In this document: positions 55,309 to 64,000 of the stretch, piece by piece
Position numbering within the stretch: position 1 is the stretch's first letter
Layout of the letters: every line of letters begins with the position of its first letter
Source of the DNA: Calamus simplicifolius
Lineage: Eukaryota > Streptophyta > Magnoliopsida > Arecales > Arecaceae
Length of the DNA: 64,000 nt
Assembly: GCA_900491605.1 (NCBI GenBank)
Contig: UESW01004633.1
Location: 351,625-415,624, forward strand
Reading direction: 5' to 3'
The notes under the pieces: model-generated
Seen by the model: only the letters and a program-made list of their open reading frames with translations
What the model was told of the DNA's origin: nothing
Database searches by the model: none
Position numbers and translations under genes: made by a program

Positions 55309-56660
55309 GTGCATGGGTGTAAAACGCAGCAAGTATCCCAGGGCTTCCCTCTGCTACATCTGGCCAACCCTTACCCCCCCTCCCCCCTCTCTTCTCTCTT
55401 GGGAATCATGGTGGTGACACAAGCTCAGGACGCTTCCATCAGCTATCCAGCGGGGCTTCCCCCGCCAGTTAGGCAACAGAGGCCAACCCCCTGTTGCCGA
55501 TCCTCCAGTCACCTGCCCTCCACCAAACACAGCCGCCCAAATGGCAGAGCAGTTGGCGACCCTCTCCCAACAAGTCCAAACTCTCACTGCTATGGTCCAC
55601 GGGCTCCAACAGCAGCAGTCTGTGGTCACCCAGCACCAAACAGCTCCCCTCGCCAGTCAGCAGTCGGCGAGGGGAGGTTCTCCAAGGCGAGATGCCGATC
55701 GGCGGGAGGCCGGCCGTGGGAAGCCGGTCAGCTGGAGGCCGGTCGATGGGAGGCCGATCGATGGGAGGCCGATCATCGCCCAGCTTCTTCGAGGAAATCC
55801 CGCCGTGAGCCCTCCAAGCGGCCGCGGTCTCCTGATCATGGTCCCAGCAAAATCCCTTCAGGGCTACATCATCAAGAGGAGCCAAGGCGGAAGCCCCGAC
55901 TTCCGTCTCCCTCTCTGTCTTCTTCATCTTCTTCTTCCTCCTCCGAGCCATCTCGGAGGGCCCCAACAATCAACCGACAGGTGGAGAACGCCTGGAGGAG
56001 TACAACCAGTGGCTGGACGAGCTCGCCAGAAAAATCAACCATCAGCCAAAGGAGGAGTTCGACACCCATCCTCCTTACACCCGCCGGATATCATAGGAGC
56101 CTGTCCCCTCCAGGTTTCGATTCCCCCAGGTGGACCTGTACGACGGTACGATAGATCCTCTCGACCATCTCGAGAGTTATAAAGCAATGATGCAGGTTCA
56201 AGATGCTTCAGATCTTTCCCGCTACTCTGCGGAAGGCCGCTCGTGCATGGCACTCGCGCTTGCCCCCTCACAGCATCGACTCCTTCCGAGAACTGGAGAA
56301 GGCCTTTCTAGTACATTTCGACGCCTGCTGATGAATTCCAAGGGTGGCGGACAGCCTCTTCTCTGTACGTCAGAAGGAGGAGAGTCGCTGCAGGACTTCG
56401 TGTCCCAGTTCAAAGTCGCCACCCTCGAGGTCTACCATCTCGACGATGCGGTAGTGATGCTGGCGCTGAAGCGAGGGCTCCTCCTATCTCGCTTTACCTT
56501 TTCTTTGGATAAAAAGCCCCCGGGCTCTTATTCCGATCTCCTCCTCTGGGCTCAAAGTATATCCGTGCGGATGAAGCCGACTTCACCCGCCAAGAATCCT
56601 TAAGGAGCTCCGGCCACAAGCCTGCTCGCCTTGAACCAAGCAGACCTCCCCGACACCGGC
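55309..56660 (+). pseudogene. Ty3/Gypsy gag, frameshifted and truncated
   Basis: The first part (55541-55810) begins MAEQLATLSQQVQTL, a Gln-rich coiled stretch, then an Arg- and Gly-rich low-complexity linker. The retrotransposon gag domain follows (56105-56600): VDLYDGTIDPLDHLESYK, then in shifted frame WHSRLPPHSIDSFRELEKAF and finally ESLQDFVSQFKVATLEV. Frameshifts lie near 55800-56100, 56210 and 56320-56390. The gene is cut at 56660, where the next LTR-like block begins, so pol is absent. Gag would form the particle core. The lineage within Gypsy was not determined; the primer site and gag style suggest the Tat/Athila group. Confidence 0.82.
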
Positions 56661-59471
56661 TATAACATCCTGAAACCTTATAATTTATGGCATTTTCATT
56701 TGAAATAAAAGTCAGAAAGTTTCAGTGAAATGTGGGTGTATTGGCCTTTTGATAAATGTAAAGAGAAGAAATTTTGAAGTAAATAAGTGTATTTCTGAAT
56801 GTTAATGAGTTTGATTTAAGAAATTGAGAGACTTAAGTTTTAATGGGTTTAAATCACAAGAAAAATCAAGTTTAGTTTGAGTTTTATCCTAAAATGATAT
56901 TTTTAGTGGTTGGAGTCGACCCTAATTGGAGTGGAGTCGACTCTGGCATGGTTTTAAAACTTTCGGCATGCTTGGAGTCGACCCCTGCAGAGCTGGATCG
57001 ACCCCTACTTTTCAGAAGTCGACCCCTACTTTTCTAGAGTCGACCCTATTTCTGCTGGAGCCGACTCCAAATCTGTTCGAGCCGACTCCAAGACAGCAGG
57101 TTTTTCTGAGTTAAATCTTGAGAATTTCATATTTAATCCGTTTCAAGTCCTATTTGGATGCCGTTTGATTTCTAAATCGAGTTCTTCAAGATGGTAAAGT
57201 CTTTTCTTAGAAATATTATATAAAAGTATCGATTTAAGTGAAAAATAATGATCTGGGCTATAAATCGATTAAAAAAATGCTATATCAGGGGCAAAATGGG
57301 AAAAGGCTCCGATGTCAATTGCTAATTGTGTTAAGGACAACTTGGGAAAGAAATCTAAGGGCAAAATATCATGGTTATAAGTGAGCCATGTGTTTTTCAA
57401 AAAGCGCGCGTTAAGAGTGTTTAGGGCAAAAGGGGAATTTGGCATGCCTTAACCCTTAAGTTTCCAATGACTTGGTCCCCAAGTCATTAGAGAAAAAGGG
57501 AAACGTGGGTTCAGCCAGAGAAAAGAAAGAAAGAAAGAAAGAAGAGGAGAAAAGAGAGGAAGAGGAAGAAGAAGAAGAAGAAAAAGGAGGAAGAAAGAGA
57601 AAGGGAAAGGGAAGCTTGGGGGTTTGTGCTCGACTCCAGGTAAGCTATAGCTTCCTAGATCTTGTATGATTTAGATTTTCTAGATTTATTGTATTTCGAG
57701 GTAATAGTAGAAGTAATCTGAGTAGAGAAAGGGTGAAAGAAAATAATGAGATATAGAGGATAGATCATGTATGCATGCATGGTTCGTAGGAAACCTCGTG
57801 TGGAGGTAACCCTAATAGCTATTATATCTGTATGTTGACGTAGGTCAAGAGGGTTATTCCAGGGAGTCGGAATACCAGAGTTGAGTACCAGTCGAGGAGT
57901 AACCTACTAAGGTGAGTGGGTTTCTCATCTAGTAATAAGAAGTTAATTTGAGCTAGTATAATGAGATTAATACCTAGTTATGGTATGTTATGTTTAGCAG
58001 AATTTATGTATGTTTTAAATATGAGAAATGAGAACCTAGTATATGATATTCTGATAAATGAGTTTTGAGCATGAGTTTTAGCATAAAGAAATAAGCATGA
58101 GTTTCGAGCATGAGTTTTGAGCATAAACACATAAGCATGAGTTTCGATGAGGGGACTTTTAATGTATACATGGCATATTTGCATGATAAAGCCTTACAAA
58201 TGATGTATTATCATACTGAGCATCAGGCAGCTAGGGGGCTGATCACTCTTTAGACTGTACTGTAGCATGAGCATTGCACACTACTATAGAGCCGGCACCT
58301 CCTTGCGAACAAATCATACGATGAACCCAGAATCAGGGGTGAGTGCATGCTTAACCAGACCAGTGGGGCTGGTTTGTGAGCAGCCCGTGGGGGCATGAAT
58401 CATAGCTCAGTGGAGCTGATTACTATATATAGCCCGTAGGGGCAGAGAGAAAACCCGAGGTTCCAGGGTTAAGGAACAAAGCACTTTGCCAGGTGAACCG
58501 CACGGGTAAGGGTGCTATTTGTGCGGGGATCCTGTTGCTAGTCACGCACCCGATGAGAGTACACCTACGGAAGGGCGACTGTAGGGTGGTACCTCAGAGG
58601 CATTACACACATAGCTCAGCATCATGAGATTTAAAGCATAGTTGTGATATAAAAAGGACCCAATGGGCCAAATGGTTATCCCGAGAGGGAGAGCTTACTT
58701 GAGATGCCAGTGGGCAAGCAGATCCCGATGGGAGTCTGGGTTGTAGATAAAGAATGCATATTTTTATATTGTAATGCATGAATTTTTATCTTAATGAGTT
58801 ATCTTGCAGTAAAAAGTTATTGTAGAGTATTTCAGTACTGATATGTTATTTGAAGAATAAGCTACATTTTATTTTATCTGATATCATGTTAAAAATGTAC
58901 TTTGACTTGTACAAGCTATAGTATCAGCATACGATTGAAAATAAGAGGTTATGGTTCTCTATTTCTCCATAGTTAGATGGTTATCCAGTCACTGGGACTT
59001 AGGTCTCATCCCTCTATGATTTAAATGTTCTTTCAGATCAGTGAGCATTTCTCCTAGGATCACAAGATAAGCAGGACAAAACCCTTAGCTGGTGAGCTTG
59101 CTTGGAAGCAGGGTGTATAGATGCTAGCCTTGTACATTGAAACAATGTGGATTGATATTTGTTATTGTATATGTGTATGTATAGTGAGATGTAATGATGT
59201 TTTAGACCTTTTGGGATATGAATACGAGACTTATGTTTTGGAGAAAATTATGAGCATAATGTGTGCACTTAGGATTTGATGTCGATTTGTGAATGTGATC
59301 TTGTAAACTGCCTGAGGAATGTCATGAAAAATATTATCTGAGCAGGTGATGCTTAATGTTGATGAGTGATTTGTGTATATAATTGAGATGAAAATAAAAG
59401 TTTTTAACAGGATATGTTTTCGTGTCTGCCACTTATGATAATTAGTTGGGGTTCTCTAGCTCTTTATGGAG
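56661..59471 (+). repeat. Large LTR-like block, possibly of a Del/Tekay Gypsy
   Basis: Starts TATAACATCCTGAAACC, a decayed form of the TGTAACACCC start of many plant Gypsy LTRs, in the middle of the older gag. It runs at least 2.8 kb to an assembly gap with no coding. It holds a cluster of GTCGAC/GCCGAC motifs (56912-57095), a purine-rich GAA tract (57525-57612) and a structured GC-richer part at 58230-58620. The right end is not seen. Confidence 0.5.
57520..57615 (+). repeat. GAA/GAAA-rich purine tract
   Basis: Imperfect GAAA then GAA repeats for about 90 bases. Confidence 0.85.
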
Positions 59472-59903
59472 NNNNNNNNNNNNNNNNNNNNNNNNNNNNN
59501 NNNNNNNNNNNNNNNNNNNNNNNNNNNNNNNNNNNNNNNNNNNNNNNNNNNNNNNNNNNNNNNNNNNNNNNNNNNNNNNNNNNNNNNNNNNNNNNNNNNN
59601 NNNNNNNNNNNNNNNNNNNNNNNNNNNNNNNNNNNNNNNNNNNNNNNNNNNNNNNNNNNNNNNNNNNNNNNNNNNNNNNNNNNNNNNNNNNNNNNNNNNN
59701 NNNNNNNNNNNNNNNNNNNNNNNNNNNNNNNNNNNNNNNNNNNNNNNNNNNNNNNNNNNNNNNNNNNNNNNNNNNNNNNNNNNNNNNNNNNNNNNNNNNN
59801 NNNNNNNNNNNNNNNNNNNNNNNNNNNNNNNNNNNNNNNNNNNNNNNNNNNNNNNNNNNNNNNNNNNNNNNNNNNNNNNNNNNNNNNNNNNNNNNNNNNN
59901 NNN
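59472..59903. other. Assembly gap (432 N)
   Basis: Undetermined bases. Reading frames running through it are meaningless. Confidence 0.99.
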
Positions 59904-60758
59904 CTTTTTCTTATCCTTTTCTCCTTCAAATCTTGCTCCAAATTTCTTTTTATGGAATGGCCTTTTTCTCATAAACCTTCTGAATTTTTTGGCCAAGAGA
60001 GCAGTTTCCTCATCATCTTCATCATTACTTTCACTGCTGCTCTCTTCCATTTCTGCAGTCTTGAGGGCAAGAGTTTTCTTCTTTTTGTTTCCTCCTCAAC
60101 ATGCTGCTTCATTGTTAACTCGTGGGTCATTAAGGATCCTAGAAGCTCCTCTAAAGGTAGTGCATTGAGGTCCTTTGCTTCTTGGATGGCAGTGACTTTT
60201 GCTTCCCACGATCTTGGTAGAGACCTAAGAATTTTACGCACAAGATCAGCATTAGAATAAATTCTACCAAGACTTTTCAGACCATTCACAATATCAGTAA
60301 ATCTAGTGAACATGCATGTGATGGTTTCAGTTTGTTCCATAGTAAATAATTCATATTTATGAACCAAAATATTTATTTTTGATTCCTTTACTTGGTTTGT
60401 TCCTTCATGAGTAATTTCCAACCTATCCCAAATTTCTTTTGCGGAATTACAAGTTGAGATTCGGTTGAATTCATTTGAATCAAGGAACAATACAAAATAT
60501 TAATGGCTTAGCATTTAGTTGTGCCATTCTCCTATCATTATCATTCCAATCCCTTTCGGGTTTAGGAACAATAGTGCCATCAATAAGGTGTGTGGGTGTA
60601 CTAGGTCCATTAATTATAACACCCCAAAGCTCATAATCAGAAGCTTGAATGAATATCCTCATTCTAGCTTTCCAATAAGAATAGTTTGAGCCATTAAAAA
60701 GTGGAGGTCTATTCGTAGAATGACCTTCAGCAAAACTTGAACCAATTTGTGTTGCCAT
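59904..60758 (-). pseudogene. Copia 3 gag (DUF4219/UBN2), cut by the gap
   Basis: Minus strand from MATQIGSSFAEGHSTN (60758): a DUF4219-like start (PPLFNGSNYSYWKARM, near 60690) and a UBN2 gag domain (SAKEIWDRLEITHEGT, then YELFTMEQTETI and SLPRSWEAKVTAIQEAKDL). A small frame change lies near 60480 between the two. A Glu- and Lys-rich end runs into the N gap, so the zinc knuckle and pol are not visible. It would form the particle core of a Copia element. The frame order and the primer-binding site 50 bases upstream confirm the orientation. Confidence 0.88.
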
Positions 60759-60806
60759 ATGGATCTTTAGCCCTTGATCGTGAGATCAAATTCTAAATGA
60801 GCACTT

Positions 60807-60818
60807 GCTCTGATACCA
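60807..60818 (-). promoter_or_regulatory. Copia 3 primer-binding site
   Basis: Minus-strand TGGTATCAGAGC, two bases inside the LTR end. Confidence 0.92.
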
Positions 60819-60820
60819 AT

Positions 60821-62404
60821 TGTTGGCCCAGATGGCAACCCAAGAGGGGGGGGGTGAATTGGGTTCTTAAAAATTTAAGACTTTTTAACTTTAATTGATT
60901 AGTTAGCAAGATGTGCAAGTGAGCTAACTAAAGCAATACACAAGCAAATAAAGAGAGATAGAGATAGAGAAATAGGCACGGCAAACACAAGAATTTTATA
61001 GTGGTTCGGCGCAACCAGCACCTACGTCCACTCCCAAGATTCACTTGGGTCCACACTATAATCTCTCTAGATTACAGCCGAGTTGTTTTCCAAGCTCACA
61101 ACTCAAACTTGTTGTTTTACCGGGTGCACAACGAACCCAGCTGGTTTTAACTCGGGCTTACCAGCACAAAACCCTACACGTTCCGGCTTTACACAACCTC
61201 CACTGCAATCCACTGATTCAAAGTGCTCCCTTGAGCAATATTTAAATTGTTAGAAAAGCCTGAATATTTATGGATGGCTTGGCTTTTTCCTTCTTCTCTT
61301 CAACTCCTCTAGAAGTGTTGAATCACGCCTCAGCTAGATTCTTGACCGTTGAAGACTTTGGAGTTGAGATGAAGCTTTTTTCCTTTTGAAAATCCCGATT
61401 TGCTTTGAAATGCTTGGATTTTCTTTTGCTCTTTTGTGGAATGAGAAGGAGTAGACGAACTTTCACTTGGATTTCACTCCTTTTGAACACTCTTCTTTGA
61501 GCTAAAGATTTTTCCAATATGCTCTGTTTTTCCCTCTTTTCAAATGATATTCTTTTCTCTCTTTTTGATTTTCTCTTTGTTTTGATTTGAAAAGAACTCC
61601 TCTATTTATAGAATCTGCAAAAATATATCCGTTAGAGACAAGGAAAAATAGCCGTTATTCAAAAATCTTACCGTTGGGGCTGATGTGTCATCGTTAAAAA
61701 TCGCGCCCAGATTCGCGGAGTCGACTCGAGCTTTGAGGGAGTCGGCTCGAGGTCGATTACCAAAAATAGAAACATTTTAACCATTGAGGGTCGACTCGCG
61801 AAAACAAAGTGTCGGCTCCTGAAAGTCGGGAGTCGACTCGAGGAAAATGGGGAGTCGACTCGAGAAGTGCTCAAAAAACATGGGTTCTGTTGTTTGAGCG
61901 GAGTCGGCTCGCACAGACAGGAGTCGGCTCGCAAGAATTCAGGGGTCGACTCTTGAAAAAAGCCAAGGGTCGACTCGAGAAACTCAGGCAATTGGGGAGT
62001 CGACTCGGAAACCCTGAGTCGGCTCGGGACCGATACAAAAATCAGAAAAATGTTCTGATTGACTTTAAAACTTGTCCCAATTAAATTTAAAATATAAATT
62101 TGACTTGAATACATTAAATATGACGTTTATCATGGATTCAAGACATGTTTCAAGAATTCATCGATTGAATTATAATGTGTAAAAATTCCTTTTTGAAATC
62201 CTTTTAAGCATAGAACTTGAAACTTCTTTTTCTAACGGATTCAAAACTCATTTGATATAACCATTGATAGTTCATTCCTTTCAATTTGAATAAGCTCAAG
62301 GTTTTTGATAAATAAACACATTGTTTTCTTTAAGGTACTCATGGCTTTTGGAAATCATCAAATCAATAAAGTTGGGGCAATTATGTTTCAATAATTTCTC
62401 AACA
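60821..62404 (-). repeat. Copia 3 5' LTR, 1,584 bp
   Basis: Ends TGTTG...CAACA as read on the plus strand (TGTTGGCCCAG at 60821, CTCAACA at 62404). A minus-strand TATA box, TATAAATAG, lies at 61602-61610. It contains a run of 9-10 G followed by TGAATTGGG and a cluster of GTCGAC/GTCGGC motifs (61715-62030). It shares the end and the TTTTATAGTGGTTCGG segment with 62761-64000. The right boundary rests on where Gypsy reverse transcriptase similarity begins. Confidence 0.82.
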
Positions 62405-62760
62405 TCAATGAATACTATCATAAATTTATCCAAAAACTCTTGAAATACCCAATTGATTAGACTCATAAAGTAACTGGAGCATTAGTCAAGCCAAATGGCA
62501 TTACCAAGAACTCATAATGAACATATATGGTCCTGAAAGCAGTCTTAGATATATCCTCATTCTTTATTCTCAACTGATGATACCCAGATCTCAGATCAAT
62601 CTTTGAAAACACTACTGCCCCTTGCAGCTGACCAAACAAAACATCAATCCTTAATAATGGATATAATTATTTCTAATGGTCACCTTGTTCAGCTATCTAT
62701 AGTCTATACATAATTTTAAGGTACCATCCTTTTTTCTTTACAAACAATACTGGTGCATCC
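62405..62760 (-). pseudogene. Ty3/Gypsy reverse transcriptase relic
   Basis: Minus strand: APVLFVKKK, a damaged stretch, then QLQGAVVFSKIDLRSGYHQL and MPFGLTNAPVT, then a frame break before the lost catalytic region. The fragment is held between two LTRs of the Copia 3 family and is truncated by both. The wording is typical of chromovirus-type Gypsy reverse transcriptase, and it could come from the same element as the LTR-like block at 56661, but this is a guess. Several stops are present and it is inactive. Confidence 0.88.
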
Positions 62761-64000
62761 TGTTGGCCCAGATGGCAACCCAAGAGGGGGGGGGGTGAAT
62801 TGAGTTCTTTAAAATTTTAACACTTTAAAACTATGTGCTTTGATATGAAGTGCTTGAGTGCAATGTATAGATAAATGCTAAGTAAAAATAAATGAGATAG
62901 AGAGACAAAGCACAACAAACACAAAGATTTTATAGTGGTTCGGTATATTCAACACCTACGTCCACTCCCAAGCAGCACTTGGGTCCACACTATAACCCAC
63001 TTGATTACAGTCAAGTTATTTTGCAAGCTCACAACTCAAACTTGTTGTTTTCCCGGGATCACAACAAACCCAACTGGTTTTTTTTGGGCTCACCAACACG
63101 AAACCCAACCACAAGCTATCCTTAGTCTATCCTGAGGTATACTACCTCCTCTAATTCAATCCCCCGATTGAATTAGCAAACAACAATGAACAATATAGTT
63201 TTGAATACAAAACAACTCCTTAAATGAGCAAATATGCAATGTAAGTAAATGGGAATAGAAAGGCCTGATTTCTGAAGCAATGTAGGGCTTGAGCTTTTCT
63301 TCTTCTCTTCTCTTCTCATTCTCTTCTGAATTGAATGAGATTAGAGCACTTGAAGAGATTTTGGTGAAGAAACGATTGAAGATTTAGGGCTTTTCTCCTT
63401 CTTCTTCAAAACTAGGGAAATCCTTTGAAATAGCTCTTTTGGCTCTTTGGATTCCTCTTCTAACTCTCAATAGTGGATAGGCTTTGGCTCAGAAAATTTC
63501 TCGAAGAGGGATTTTTGATTTCTCCTTTTTTTTTTCTTTTTGTTTCACTATTTTTCTGTTCTTATTTTTTCAAACGATTCAATCCTATTTTATAGGCGTT
63601 TCAATCCATGAGTAGGTGAAAAATAGCCATTGGAGTTGTCCTTGGATGTACCTTACCAAAAGAAAATATATCCGTTAGAGATTAGGTAAAAAAATATATC
63701 AGTTGAAAACTTGAAATTTCATTTCTGACTTGGAGGTGTCGACTCTAGGTCTTCAGGTGTCGGATCCAAATCGGGATCCTAAAAATAGTAATAAACGATC
63801 CGTCAAGGTGTCAGCTCTAAGATTTTGAAGTGTCGGCTCGGCGAGATCTGGAGTCGGCTCCAACTTTCTGAAGGTGTCGGCTCCGCCAGTGTCCAAAAAC
63901 ATCACTCTTTGTAACTGGTCTGGAGTCGGATCCACACTCTACAGGTGTCGACTCTAACTTTTCATATGTCGGCTCCAGAAATTTAGTTGTCGGCTCCGAA
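62761..64000 (-). repeat. Second LTR of the Copia 3 family, runs off the window
   Basis: Begins TGTTGGCCCAGATGGC, like 60821. It shares the G-run, the TTTATAGTGGTTCGG segment and ACCTACGTCCACTCCCAAG. A minus-strand TATA box TATAAAATAGG lies at 63584-63594, and a GTCGAC/GTCGGC cluster runs from 63728 to the edge. Whether it is a solo LTR or part of a full element cannot be seen. Confidence 0.82.

Noticed and set aside
55354..55969. Minus-strand frames opposite the Gypsy gag
   Set aside because: Antisense shadows of the gag leader.
59414..60260. Frames of 160-260 codons crossing the N gap
   Set aside because: They contain only undetermined residues over most of their length.
1..64000. tRNA or rRNA genes
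   Set aside because: I looked for cloverleaf box sequences and rRNA landmarks by eye and saw none; the tRNA-like words found are retroelement primer-binding sites.

Overview
The window looks like plant nuclear DNA, most likely monocot. It is AT-rich and gene-poor, with transposable elements nested in one another. L1-type LINEs carry a plant RNase H tail, Ty1/Copia and Ty3/Gypsy LTR elements use plant-type primer-binding sites, and FAR1-type MULE and TNP2-type CACTA transposases are present. The assembly is eukaryotic draft quality, with one lone N at 45834 and a 432-base N gap at 59472-59903. A palm genome is a guess from overall repeat character, not something the sequence proves. Only one ordinary host gene is convincing: an A20/AN1 zinc-finger stress-associated protein at 31901-32393, with a TATA box, a 5'UTR intron and a 2-base frameshift.

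Layout. 1-1172: a 0.93 kb terminal-inverted-repeat element with a 9-base near-perfect target duplication. 2272-2663: a TRIM retrotransposon with a truncated 3' LTR. 3476-6123: a 5'-truncated LINE (+) with a 14-base target duplication. 8214-9097 and 9116-15185: two more LINEs (-), the second about 6 kb and near full length, both with clear target duplications. 15749-16190: an old LINE tail. 16.2-23.3 kb: mostly non-coding, with an 81-base tandem repeat and a dispersed repeat family. 23346-30718: a 7.36 kb MULE with about 420-440-base inverted repeats, a 9-base target duplication, a dead FAR1-type transposase, a captured non-MULE segment and unusual internal minisatellites built on GGTGTCG. 31.5-32.6 kb: the host gene.

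33.4-45.4 kb: a Copia remnant (-) whose reverse transcriptase is cut by a CACTA element (+, from 36191). The CACTA has subterminal hairpin repeats, a GC-rich 168-base repeat, a TNP2 transposase relic and a second gene with Transposase_24, DUF8039 and Ulp1-like parts. Its right terminus is lost at a junction with a second copy of the Copia LTR. 45.5-45.9 kb: a LINE scrap. 45867-50930: a nearly complete Copia element (-) with a CCAAG target duplication. 51-56.7 kb: Ty3/Gypsy material, with two LTR/PBS boundaries, a 59-base minisatellite inside an LTR and a broken gag. 56661-59471: a further LTR-like block. 59904-62404: the gag and 5' LTR of a third Copia (-). 62405-62760: a Gypsy reverse-transcriptase relic. 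62761 to the edge: a second LTR of the third Copia family.

The elements do not act together as a pathway. They record successive insertions followed by decay, and many stop codons, altered element ends and divergent repeat copies fit C-to-T (or G-to-A) change, as expected in methylated repeats. The most unusual structures are the GGTGTCG-satellite MULE, the element at 237-1163 with its clustered AAATCGCCA hairpins, and the clusters of GTCGAC/GCCGAC motifs in unrelated LTRs at the right end.
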